Positions 23,432 through 32,205 of a DNA stretch of 64,000 bases are shown here, in pieces. The notes under the pieces were generated by a model, which was given only the letters and a program-made list of their open reading frames with translations, ran no database searches and was not told the DNA's origin. The stretch is from Clostridium saccharoperbutylacetonicum N1-4(HMT) (GTDB taxonomy: Bacteria; Bacillota; Clostridia; Clostridiales; Clostridiaceae). Made by a program: the position numbers and the translations under genes. The first letter of the stretch is position 1, and the number at the start of each line of letters is the position of its first letter. Where the stretch lies: assembly GCF_000340885.1 (NCBI RefSeq), contig NC_020291.1, positions 5,767,501-5,831,500 on the forward strand, in the 5' to 3' direction.

Positions 23432-25513
23432 TCAACTCTTATTTGATAAGTTAATTAGATTGTACACAATAACTGCTGCATCAGCACTACTTAAATTGTG
23501 GTTTTGATCAAAATTACCATTGGTTCCTGCAATGACTTTAAGCGAATAACATATTGCTGCATATCCTTTATACTTATCATCTATGTTATCCTTAAATGGA
23601 TTATTAAATATCTCTGAATGCAATGCAATTTTTTCATAGCCTAAATATCTTGTAGCAAATTTGGCTGCCTCTCCATTTGAAACTATTGAATTTGGAGCCT
23701 TCTCTTCTTTTTTTATTATCCCATTCTGTACTAGCATATCATAAAATTCATCATCAGTATTATAACTATTTCTTACTGGTGAATATAAGTACTTAAAGAA
23801 ATCAATTTGAGTTATATTATTGTCAGGATTAAATTTTCCTTGATTAATATAATACCCATTGTCTAAAAGTTCCTTAACAATTTTTTCAGACCAATGTCCT
23901 TTTATATCTGTATATTCTGGTAACTTATTTTCTTTATAAGCTTTTCCAGTGTAGTCCAACCTTACTCCACTTATAGGATCAATAATAATTTCTCCATTAT
24001 TATCTTTAAAATTATAAACTAAACCAATTATGTTCTTATCTAATCTTGCATACTCTAATTGAAACCCTTCTAATTGTTTAAATATACTAAAAGCTGCTTC
24101 TTTATTCATTGCTTGATTAACATCTGGGAATGACACATTGTCATACCATCTATTATTATATCCAATTACTTTTCCACTAGCATTATCTACTTCAACATTT
24201 AGGGAATTATTTGAAAACTCAATTCCATTTACTTGACGCATATAATTAAAGGAAAAAGTTTTTTCTTCATTAGTCGTAGCAATTTTCAATATAGGTTCTT
24301 TTATATCTTCTAATTTTGTTTGATTAAATTTATCACTTACATTTTTTCTTAAGAAAGCTTCTGCTGTATTTTGTCCTTGTGCTTTAGATATTTTATTTCC
24401 TTTAACATTATTGTCTTTGTAATAACTAAAATTTATTATTTCTCCTGATTTTGCATCAACTTCTCCATACGCTCCATCAATAGAGATATTCCATATATAT
24501 TTATCATTAATAATATCTTTATTTAAAGATGCATCTTTAAATTTCATATCAGAAGTGACTATATCAAATGTTTCTCTAAGAATATTTTCAGCCTTTTCTT
24601 TTGTAATAAGATTTCTCACACTATTAACTGCATCAATTTCTTCCTTAGTTAATTCTGGTTTTGATTGAACTACACTTTTATCTGCAGTTACGCCATTTGC
24701 AAGATCTTTCATATTATAAATCGGATCATCTTTATAAAGAGATACAACTTGTCCTGTTTTTCCATCAATAGCCTTATTCTTATTTTCATTAATAGAATAA
24801 CCTGCAAATATATTCATTTTATTTTTACTATAATCATAATAAGAATAATATTTTAACTTAACTCCTAATTTTTCAACATACCCTTTTTCTGCCTCAGAAA
24901 TTTGAATAATTCCATCTTTATTTGGGTATTGAATTCCTCTTCCTTCAGGAGTTCCTCCATTATACGAAGTTACTTCGCCAGTATATTTATTTACCCCTAT
25001 GTTTACATTAACAAAATTAACTGGTACTTCATTTACAAATCTTTGATACTTGAAATAATACTCTTCATTTGAATATGTATTTGAATCATCTTCAACTTTT
25101 TTCATTTGGCTTGAATAATTAGGAACTACTTTATTTAAAAATTCTTCTGCGGAAGCTTGTGCTTTCTCCTTTGTAACTTTAGCTAACCCATTAGAGTTTT
25201 CATTGTCATTGTATCTATTATATTCATATAAAAACCCATCTTCATCAACAGATGCCGATATAAAATCACTTTTATCTTCTTTTTGCTTCCAATTCAACCT
25301 CCAAACTCTAACTTTACCATTACTTGTATCACGTTCCTCTGAACTACTTCTGAAATCCGTATAATTATCAGGAACAGTAATTACATTTTTTGCTGCAACA
25401 ATTGCCTTTTCTAATCCTTTTCCATCTTCCTCAGCAGCAAATGTAGGCAAGGAAATTGTTGATAATAATAAACAAACTATCAAAAATAAATTAATAATTC
25501 TTTTCTTTTTCAT
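23432..25513 (-). CDS. Secreted YcdB/YcdC-domain surface protein with SLH motifs
   Basis: A 693-residue exported protein. A signal peptide (MKKKRIINLFLI... cleaved near TFAAE) is followed by repeated PepSY-like YcdB/YcdC units, recognised by recurring 'A..FL...V' helices and 'GEV..Y..' strands at about 50-320 and 320-520. Two C-terminal SLH-type motifs follow (YTDIKGHWSEKIVKELL and NPFKDNIDDKYKGYAAICY), which would bind cell wall polymer. The ATG at 25513 is chosen over one at 25627: it has GAGG upstream and gives a clean signal peptide. The function is unknown; PepSY proteins often act on or inhibit extracellular proteases. Confidence 0.85.
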   Translation of the reverse strand: MKKKRIINLFLIVCLLLSTISLPTFAAEEDGKGLEKAIVAAKNVITVPDNYTDFRSSSEERDTSNGKVRVWRLNWKQKEDKSDFISASVDEDGFLYEYNRYNDNENSNGLAKVTKEKAQASAEEFLNKVVPNYSSQMKKVEDDSNTYSNEEYYFKYQRFVNEVPVNFVNVNIGVNKYTGEVTSYNGGTPEGRGIQYPNKDGIIQISEAEKGYVEKLGVKLKYYSYYDYSKNKMNIFAGYSINENKNKAIDGKTGQVVSLYKDDPIYNMKDLANGVTADKSVVQSKPELTKEEIDAVNSVRNLITKEKAENILRETFDIVTSDMKFKDASLNKDIINDKYIWNISIDGAYGEVDAKSGEIINFSYYKDNNVKGNKISKAQGQNTAEAFLRKNVSDKFNQTKLEDIKEPILKIATTNEEKTFSFNYMRQVNGIEFSNNSLNVEVDNASGKVIGYNNRWYDNVSFPDVNQAMNKEAAFSIFKQLEGFQLEYARLDKNIIGLVYNFKDNNGEIIIDPISGVRLDYTGKAYKENKLPEYTDIKGHWSEKIVKELLDNGYYINQGKFNPDNNITQIDFFKYLYSPVRNSYNTDDEFYDMLVQNGIIKKEEKAPNSIVSNGEAAKFATRYLGYEKIALHSEIFNNPFKDNIDDKYKGYAAICYSLKVIAGTNGNFDQNHNLSSADAAVIVYNLINLSNKS

Positions 25514-25711
25514 AAATAACCTCATTCCTTTCAATCTATCATTATTTATATTTAAATTTATTATCTTTCTATATACAATACAATCCAACTTAAGAAAATG
25601 TTGCACAAAATCAAAAATATTTTTCATATCTTCATTTTATCTTATTTCATTTCATTAGAAAATTAAAAATTGCAATATTTTTACTATAACATTAGATGAT
25701 AAATATATTGC

Positions 25712-25752
25712 AAAAAAATAAAGCTAATAATTAATTACTAGCCTTATTTTTT
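25712..25752 (-). terminator. Terminator after the phospholipase-like gene
   Basis: AAATAAAGCTA and TAGCCTTATTT arms ending in T on the minus strand, just past the stop at 25759. Confidence 0.65.
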
Positions 25753-25758
25753 AATAAT

Positions 25759-26364
25759 TTAAATTGCCATAATATCTGTTTCATTAATTTTTTCTTCTGA
25801 TGTAATTATTTTTTGATTATTTCTAATCTTTAATAATGATATACAAACTACTCTAACCAATATATTACTAAATAATATGTCTCTTTTTTTATCACCAATA
25901 TTATTTTTATAAATCATATGCATATCTTCAATATAATTTATAATTTCCTTTGTAGATTTTAACTCAACGTTTATTTCATTCTTACATTCATCCCAAATCT
26001 TTGGAAGCTTACTCCATAACAACATCCTTTGAGACTGTTCATATAACTCGTGACAAATAATATTTTTCTTAAACACTTCATTATGAGGAAGAGTAAAAAA
26101 ATCGCAGAGGTAATGCGTTAATATTCCTAGTTTAATTGATAAATTTATATTTATTTTCCCTCTATTATAAATAATTTCATCTATCATATTTAAAACAATA
26201 TTCCAATCTCTACTTTTTCTATGAGCTGTCCTTCTATATTTAAAACTCAAATCAGGTAATATACTCCCATAAACAAAAGATATTGTATCAATCATAGAAT
26301 ATCCTTTACTTATTAGTTCCTTCCCTAAGGTATAACCTATTTTTCCATGAAGTAAAGTATCCAT
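25759..26364 (-). CDS. Zinc-dependent phospholipase C-like protein
   Basis: A 201-residue protein resembling the zinc-dependent phospholipase C / S1-P1 nuclease-like family (PF00882-type). It has scattered His and Asp ligands: an N-terminal HGKIGYTLGKEL, YGSILPDLSF, GILTHYLCDFFTLPHNE and CHELYEQ. No signal peptide is seen, unlike secreted alpha-toxins, so it is probably cytoplasmic or membrane-peripheral. The ATG at 26364 has AGGAG 8 bases upstream and is preferred over a GTG three codons earlier. The substrate is unknown. Confidence 0.75.
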   Translation of the reverse strand: MDTLLHGKIGYTLGKELISKGYSMIDTISFVYGSILPDLSFKYRRTAHRKSRDWNIVLNMIDEIIYNRGKININLSIKLGILTHYLCDFFTLPHNEVFKKNIICHELYEQSQRMLLWSKLPKIWDECKNEINVELKSTKEIINYIEDMHMIYKNNIGDKKRDILFSNILVRVVCISLLKIRNNQKIITSEEKINETDIMAI

Positions 26365-26440
26365 ATTATTCACTCCTACTATTTTTATTTAATTATAAAA
26401 TAGTCAGGTTAAATCTTTATTACTTCCATGTTATTTTTTG

Positions 26441-27301
26441 TTAATGTTCTCTTTTTCTCATGTTCATATATTCTTCTAAAGAGATGTTTCCATAGTCCTT
26501 TAAAGCTTTAATAAGTTCATCCTCATGAATTATTCCAACTAACTCCATATCATCATTCAACACATAAAAACTATTGAATTTATTCTTATCAACTAAAGTT
26601 AATACATTTACTAAACCTTTTTTGTAATATACAGAAATAGATTTATTTTCTATGTAGTTACGTTTCTTTAACTTTCTTACTTTCCTTATTATATCTCCCA
26701 TTATTATATACATAGTTTTTTCTCTTTCTATAAAGGTTGCATATGTTATTAATATTACTGCAAGAAATAAGCTTAAGTTTACCTTATGTAATAGAATAAT
26801 TGTTATTATAAATATTACAGAGAATACTATTGAAATGACAAAGCTAAAAATTTCAGTAATTTTTTTTGACTTCTTATACAAAAATCTTTTTGATAATAAT
26901 ATTTCACACAATCTAGCTCCATCTAATGGATAAGCCGGCAGTAAGTTAAATAAACCTAAACATAAATTAATCATTATACTATTACTAATAAAATCATAGT
27001 TAAAATACTCACTTAAAAAAGCCAAAACAATAGCCATAAAAATATTAAAAAAAGGTCCAGCTGCATATAGAATTATTTTTTTACTTTCATTTAGTTCATC
27101 AATATCAATTAATTCAGCTTTTGCACCAAAGATGCTAATATAAAAATTATTGAACTTACATCCAAAATTATTAGCAACTATTATATGTGTAAATTCATGC
27201 AATATAACCCATAAAAAACTTAAAAGGATATTAACTTTAAAATCTCCAAGCCACATAAATATTGAGATTTCTATAATAACTACAAAATACCATCTTTTCA
27301 T
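26441..27301 (-). CDS. spoIVFB: SpoIVFB-like site-2 intramembrane metalloprotease with CBS domain
   Basis: A 286-residue M50-family membrane protease. HEFTH near residue 36-40 is the zinc motif, and NLLPAYPLDGARL carries the third ligand Asp. GPFFN is the usual intervening motif. Several membrane segments precede a cytosolic C-terminal CBS-like domain (about 200-280). In Bacillus this enzyme cleaves pro-sigma-K in the mother cell, and CBS domains there sense energy state. The gene's position beside rodA and min genes supports the assignment. ATG at 27301 has AGGGG upstream. Confidence 0.82.
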   Translation of the reverse strand: MKRWYFVVIIEISIFMWLGDFKVNILLSFLWVILHEFTHIIVANNFGCKFNNFYISIFGAKAELIDIDELNESKKIILYAAGPFFNIFMAIVLAFLSEYFNYDFISNSIMINLCLGLFNLLPAYPLDGARLCEILLSKRFLYKKSKKITEIFSFVISIVFSVIFIITIILLHKVNLSLFLAVILITYATFIEREKTMYIIMGDIIRKVRKLKKRNYIENKSISVYYKKGLVNVLTLVDKNKFNSFYVLNDDMELVGIIHEDELIKALKDYGNISLEEYMNMRKREH

Positions 27302-27412
27302 TTTCAACCCCTATAATATTGCTATAAAAATATTTTGCAATATAAAAACAAAAAATGGAAAACATAAATATATAATAGTGTACAAAATTATGTATAATCT
27401 TACTATAATAGA

Positions 27413-27859
27413 TTATTGATTTTGCATAGTACTACTTGTTTTTATATATTCCATAAATTTATATGCTTGTGTTTTTATATATTCTAGTTTTAAATCTGTT
27501 CCTTTTATATTTCCGATTTTAATTTCATTAATTGTATTTACACAATCAGTATAGTTAATATTATAATTTAATGCATGCTTACATTTAGTATGCATTTCTT
27601 TAATTTGATCAGTTTGAATATATTTTAATCCTGTAAAGAAAATTAATATTATTGTTGCTCCAGTTACTTCCTTAATTATTCTCTTCATTAAATACTCTAC
27701 AATTTTATCTCGATTTTTAAAGTTAAAGCCATACTTTGAATTATCAGAACTAACGCTTTTCTTTCTAAATATTGAATATTTCTTTATATCATTTTTACCT
27801 TTTGATTCATTATTTATATTTCTATAATATTCCTCATACGCTGATCTATACGCACTCAT
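27413..27859 (-). CDS. Small single-pass membrane protein in the spoIVFA position
   Basis: A 148-residue protein I cannot name from sequence. It has a basic N-terminal half, one hydrophobic segment (GATIILIFFTGLKYI, about residues 69-84) and a polar C-terminal part with two cysteines (KCKHALN, TDCVNT). The ATG at 27859 has GGAGG 9 bases upstream. It lies between rodA and the SpoIVFB-like gene, where Bacillus and many clostridia encode SpoIVFA. It lacks the M23 domain expected of SpoIVFA-type proteins. A partner role for the protease is only an inference from location and topology. Confidence 0.8.
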   Translation of the reverse strand: MSAYRSAYEEYYRNINNESKGKNDIKKYSIFRKKSVSSDNSKYGFNFKNRDKIVEYLMKRIIKEVTGATIILIFFTGLKYIQTDQIKEMHTKCKHALNYNINYTDCVNTINEIKIGNIKGTDLKLEYIKTQAYKFMEYIKTSSTMQNQ

Positions 27860-28044
27860 AATACATTCCTCCAAATTCATTATTATTAAATTATATTTAA
27901 TATTAAATAAAATTATGAAGATAAAATTTTAATAAGTATATTAATAATATAATTTTCATTGTATATTTACTTCTAAAAAATACCCTTTTGCTTTTATTAC
28001 AATTATAATTATGTAATAATCAACAAAAGAGTATTTATATTATT

Positions 28045-29175
28045 TTAGAAATTTATTTTTTTACGTCTCATTCCAACATTTACAACCATTGCTACTGAAG
28101 CCACTGTTGAAACTAATGAACTTCCTCCATAACTCACAAGGGGTAATGTTATTCCTGTAATAGGAACCAATCCTATTGTCATCCCAATATTTTGTAATAT
28201 AGCAAATAGAAAATATGAAATTATCCCTACACATATAACAGAACCAAATATATCCTTTGAAGTTCTTGCTATGGAAATCATTTTATATATTAAGAATCCA
28301 TAAAGAACTAATAATAAAACAGCCCCTAAAAATCCCCATTGGTCAGCAATAGCTGCAAAGATAAAATCAGTCCAAACTTCTGGTACATTCTGTGCTGCAT
28401 AAGTAGAAACTCCATTTTCTGCTAATGATGGAGTACTTCCCAAGACTCCTCCCGAGCCAATTGCAATTAGTGATTGATTTAAATGATAAGTTGATGCATC
28501 ATCAACCGATGGATTCAAAAATGCAGTAAATCTTGCTTTTTGATAGTGTTCTATCAAACCTGAATTCCATACTAATACTATTCCTAAAACCAGACACATT
28601 AAACCACCAGCTATAATTCTTATATCAAAACCCATAGTATAAAAAATCCCTAAAACTATAAAGAAACATACCATACTCATTCCCATATCTGGTTGGACTA
28701 CGATAAAGGCTACTGGAACTATACAATAAAATGCTAGTATAAAAAAGTTTTTAACATCATTTATTTTTCCATCCATCTCATCTAACTTCTTAGCCAGCAT
28801 AAGAATAATTGCAAATTTCGCAAATTCTGATGGTTGGATATTACAAAATCCAAGACTAATCCATCCTCTTGCACCTTTTATAACTACTCCAATCCCTGGA
28901 ATTCTTGTCAATATAAGAAGGACTACAACGCCCCAATATATTATAGGCACATAATTGAATATTATAGTGTAATCTACTACCATAAAAATATAGAATACAA
29001 CAATAGATACTACAATCCAAAAAAATTGTGCTTTTGCATAAAATTGTCCATACTGTCCTTTTGTACATAAGTAAATATTCAACGTACCATATAAAATTAA
29101 AAGAATTAAGGAAAATAGTAAAGTCTTATCCATTTCCTTAATTAATCTTGAATCTAACCTCAATAATCTAAACAA
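28045..29175 (-). CDS. rodA: RodA/FtsW-family peptidoglycan polymerase
   Basis: A 376-residue SEDS protein with about ten membrane segments. Conserved SEDS signatures are WISLGFCNIQPSEFAK and the C-terminal GITLPLVSYGGSSLVS. It polymerises glycan strands from lipid II with a class B PBP. PBP2 and mreBCD are in the same cluster, so RodA rather than FtsW is favoured. The start codon appears to be TTG at 29175, with GGAGG 7 bases upstream; the first in-frame ATG is at codon 15, with no comparable site seen. Confidence 0.92.
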   Translation of the reverse strand: MFRLLRLDSRLIKEMDKTLLFSLILLILYGTLNIYLCTKGQYGQFYAKAQFFWIVVSIVVFYIFMVVDYTIIFNYVPIIYWGVVVLLILTRIPGIGVVIKGARGWISLGFCNIQPSEFAKFAIILMLAKKLDEMDGKINDVKNFFILAFYCIVPVAFIVVQPDMGMSMVCFFIVLGIFYTMGFDIRIIAGGLMCLVLGIVLVWNSGLIEHYQKARFTAFLNPSVDDASTYHLNQSLIAIGSGGVLGSTPSLAENGVSTYAAQNVPEVWTDFIFAAIADQWGFLGAVLLLVLYGFLIYKMISIARTSKDIFGSVICVGIISYFLFAILQNIGMTIGLVPITGITLPLVSYGGSSLVSTVASVAMVVNVGMRRKKINF

Positions 29176-29370
29176 TATTTCACCTCCAAGTTACTAAAAA
29201 ATATATTTCAAACTAAATATATTTTCATACCTTAATTCCTATTAATTATACATTATTATATCTATATTCTCCACACTAATTAGAACCAGTAAATAAAACA
29301 TAATAAATTTGTAATAATTTTTAAATACTTTTCCATTGTTATCTTTTAAATAACTATATTGAATTACAAA

Positions 29371-29434
29371 AATATAATAAGCATTATACTAAAGAACAAA
29401 ACTTGTTCTTCCTTAGTATGATGCTTATTATATT
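29371..29434. terminator. Long hairpin between minE and rodA
   Basis: AATATAATAAGCAT and ATGCTTATTATATT arms, with further pairing inside (ATACTAA/TTAGTAT and GAACAA/TTGTTC). It separates minE from rodA and would make two transcription units. Confidence 0.75.
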
Positions 29435-29451
29435 AGATATTAAGAATTATC

Positions 29452-29721
29452 TTATCTTCCTCGTATATTTCTAATAGGAATATTAGCTACTAATGCAGAA
29501 GAGTTTGCCCCTTCTTCATCTCCACTTTTATTTACAGATATCTCAACATCATCAACTTGTATATCAATATATTTAGATATTACTTCTAAAATTTCTTCCT
29601 TTATCTTGCTAATAATCTCTGGAGCAATTTCTCCCCTATCATGTATTAGAATCAACTTTAATCTATCTTTTGCAACTTCTTTAGGCGTTGGTTTATTATT
29701 AAAATTCTTAAAAAAACCCAT
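29452..29721 (-). CDS. minE: Cell division topological specificity factor MinE
   Basis: An 89-residue protein of typical MinE length. The N-terminal amphipathic segment is followed by the anti-MinCD region (AKDRLKLILIHDRGEIAPE) and a topological domain. It sits 14 bases after minD. GAGGGGG lies before the ATG. A MinE with MinCD implies pole-to-pole oscillation of the division inhibitor, as in Gram-negatives and some clostridia. Confidence 0.95.
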   Translation of the reverse strand: MGFFKNFNNKPTPKEVAKDRLKLILIHDRGEIAPEIISKIKEEILEVISKYIDIQVDDVEISVNKSGDEEGANSSALVANIPIRNIRGR

Positions 29722-29735
29722 CTTTACTTCCCCCT

Positions 29736-30536
29736 CTAATTGCGCTTAAATAGCTTCTTTAAAGAGCTAAAAAAACCTTGTTGCTCTTCAATATGTAAAT
29801 TCATAAGCGGCACTTCTTCTCCAGTTATTCTTCTAGCAATATTTTTAAACGCTTGTCCAGCAAATGCGCCTTCTTCTAATACAATAGGTTCACCTTTATT
29901 TGTTGAAATAGTGATATTTCTATCATCAGGTACAACTCCTAATAATTCTATTGAAAGAGTTTCAATGATATCAGAAACATCAAGCATATCACCATTTTTA
30001 GTCATTTCATAATTTAATCTGTTAACTACAACTGCATGATCGTCTAATCCCTTTGCATCAAGCTTCCCAATAACTCTGTCTGCATCTCTAACAGATGTAA
30101 TTTCAGGGTTTACTACAATAATTGCTTTATCTGCTCCAATTACTGCATTTTCAAAACCTTGTTCAATTCCAGCTGGCGAATCAATTAATACATAATCAAA
30201 TTCTTCTTTAAGTTCCTTAACTATCTTTAACATTTCTTGAGGACTTATATCATCTTTATCCTTTGTTTGTGCTGTAGGTAAAAGAAATAAATTTGAGAAC
30301 CTCTTATCTTTTATAAGACCTTGCTTTAATCTACATCTTCCTTCTATAACATCGATAATTGTATATACAATTCTATTTTCTAATCCTAATAATACATCTA
30401 AATTTCTAAGACCTGTATCTCCATCAATAACAACTACTTTTTTCCCTAATGAAGCTAAAGCAGTTCCAATATTAGCAGTAGTGGTTGTTTTTCCAACTCC
30501 ACCTTTGCCTGATGTTATTACTATAGATACTCCCAT
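29736..30536 (-). CDS. minD: Septum site-determining ATPase MinD
   Basis: A 266-residue ParA-family ATPase with the deviant Walker A motif SGKGGVGKTT at residues 8-17. The C-terminal membrane-targeting amphipathic helix is GFFSSLKKLFKRN. It binds membrane with ATP, recruits MinC and is stimulated by MinE. The ATG at 30536 is chosen because GAAGGGAG lies upstream; the longer frame to 30590 overlaps the end of minC without a good site. Confidence 0.95.
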   Translation of the reverse strand: MGVSIVITSGKGGVGKTTTTANIGTALASLGKKVVVIDGDTGLRNLDVLLGLENRIVYTIIDVIEGRCRLKQGLIKDKRFSNLFLLPTAQTKDKDDISPQEMLKIVKELKEEFDYVLIDSPAGIEQGFENAVIGADKAIIVVNPEITSVRDADRVIGKLDAKGLDDHAVVVNRLNYEMTKNGDMLDVSDIIETLSIELLGVVPDDRNITISTNKGEPIVLEEGAFAGQAFKNIARRITGEEVPLMNLHIEEQQGFFSSLKKLFKRN

Positions 30537-30558
30537 AAAAAAACTCCCTTCAACATTC

Positions 30559-31221
30559 TTATATATATTTATTTGGTAGATATGGTTCAACTATTATAAA
30601 CCCATCTTTTATTTTTGCTAATTCTGGATACTTGGGTTTTTCAATATCATCTGGTGATATTGCTATAACATCTGCAATTTTCAATATTTCTGGCTGTAAT
30701 AAAAATGCTGCAATTACTGCTTTGGTATTTCCGTTAGCTCCTGCAATTACTTTTCCTCGTATACGCCCTAAAACAATTACATTTCCTGTAGCATACACTT
30801 CCGCACCACTATTTATGTCTCCAATTATAACTATATTTCCATTATAATTTATACATTCGCCACCTCTAACCGTCTTCCGTATAAATTTTGTTTTTCCTTC
30901 ATATACACCTGAAAATATTTTAGTTTCTTTTTTCGATGCTTGTTCACTTTCTATTTCTTTTTCAATATCTTCTAGCACGATATCTTTTAACTCTATTTCT
31001 GTTAATAAAGTTTCCTTAAGAGTTTCCACTTGCTTTTTATTAATAGACTTTAAATCTATTCTTAAAACCAATGTTGTATCTTTATAAAAATGTTTTCCTT
31101 TTGAAAGCTTTTTTATGAGCAGTAAAAGCATATCTTCAAAACAAGCAAAGCTATTCATATGAATAGTAGTATTTATTCCATCTTTATTACCTTTTATTAA
31201 AACTCCATCATTATTATACAT
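30559..31221 (-). CDS. minC: Septum formation inhibitor MinC
   Basis: A 220-residue FtsZ inhibitor. The N-terminal half binds FtsZ; the C-terminal right-handed beta-helix is visible in GDINSGAEVYATGNVIVLGRIRGKVIAGA, the MinD- and septum-binding part. The ATG at 31221 has GGAGGTC 6 bases upstream and is much better than an upstream frame to 31329. It precedes minD by 22 bases. Confidence 0.94.
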   Translation of the reverse strand: MYNNDGVLIKGNKDGINTTIHMNSFACFEDMLLLLIKKLSKGKHFYKDTTLVLRIDLKSINKKQVETLKETLLTEIELKDIVLEDIEKEIESEQASKKETKIFSGVYEGKTKFIRKTVRGGECINYNGNIVIIGDINSGAEVYATGNVIVLGRIRGKVIAGANGNTKAVIAAFLLQPEILKIADVIAISPDDIEKPKYPELAKIKDGFIIVEPYLPNKYI

Positions 31222-31415
31222 TGATGACCTCCAACGAATTTTGCAGGTTAAAATAGTTAAATCTTTTGCAAATAGCAACCTCCTTAAAATTATATCATTT
31301 AAATAACTATTTTTGTATATATGTTTCAATTATTTTTGAGTAAATTTAATAAAATTACACAAAAAAGTTTATTATTCTATAAATATACTGAATTATAAAT
31401 ATACATTTTAATTTT

Positions 31416-32096
31416 TTATACTATAACTTTAACGTAATCCATTATATCAATTGTATCTTCTGTAACTTCACAGTCTAAGGCAAGTATGTGAACACCCTTT
31501 TCCTTAGCTTCTTTTAATGCATCTGCAAATTCTTTATGTGTTTCTGCATTTGGCTCAAAATGCACTACATCTTTCATTTGTATTACAAATATTATGTAAG
31601 CCTCAAAACCTTCCTTTATGCTTTCACAAAGTTCCTTTATGTGCTTAACACCTCTTTCAGTAGGTGCATCTGGAAATTTTACAATTCCTTCATTCTCAAG
31701 GGTTACGCCTTTTACTTCTATAAATGCTCTTCCTTTTTTGGTTTCAATGTAAAAGTCAAATCTAGAACTACCGTATTTTGTTTCCGGTTTAATTAAAGTA
31801 ACCTCTGTAAATAAATTACCTTTTAATAACCATTCATGAATAACTTTATTAGTAACTTGTGAATCCATATTAATTATTCTATTTCCCTTTCTGACCGCAA
31901 TAAGTGAAAATTTTGTTTTTCTTCTTGGATTTTCGTTCTTTTCTACAAAAACTTCCACATTAGGAATCAATAGTTCTTTACATCTACCTGTGTTTTTAAC
32001 ATGACATACTTCTATGCATCCATCAATTTCTATGTATGCTATAAATCGATTAGGTCTTGATATAAATTTTCCTTTAAAAATATTACTATATTTCAT
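31416..32096 (-). CDS. sfsA: SfsA family nuclease-like protein
   Basis: A 226-residue protein with the SfsA signatures: N-terminal FKGKFISRPNRFIAYIEIDG, CHVKNTGRCKELL and a PD-(D/E)XK-like core (SRFDFYIETKKGRAFIEVKGVTLE). E. coli SfsA was described as a maltose regulator, and the fold suggests nuclease activity. It lies between the PBP2 gene and minC, about 195 bp before minC. Its placement in a shape/division cluster may be incidental. Confidence 0.92.
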   Translation of the reverse strand: MKYSNIFKGKFISRPNRFIAYIEIDGCIEVCHVKNTGRCKELLIPNVEVFVEKNENPRRKTKFSLIAVRKGNRIINMDSQVTNKVIHEWLLKGNLFTEVTLIKPETKYGSSRFDFYIETKKGRAFIEVKGVTLENEGIVKFPDAPTERGVKHIKELCESIKEGFEAYIIFVIQMKDVVHFEPNAETHKEFADALKEAKEKGVHILALDCEVTEDTIDIMDYVKVIV

Positions 32097-32117
32097 TTTC
32101 CACCTCTTAATAATATG

Positions 32118-32182
32118 AAAATATCTCTATTAGGATCAAACAAACAATTTTCAATCATTCTTATTCCTAATAGAGATATTTT
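32118..32182. terminator. Hairpin between PBP2 gene and sfsA
   Basis: AATATCTCTATTAGGA (32120-32135) pairs with TCCTAATAGAGATATT (32165-32180) around a 29-base loop. It would end the maf-radC-mreBCD-PBP2 unit, though the T run is better on the plus side. Confidence 0.65.
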
Positions 32183-32205
32183 TATTTTTAATAATTAGAT
32201 TACTT

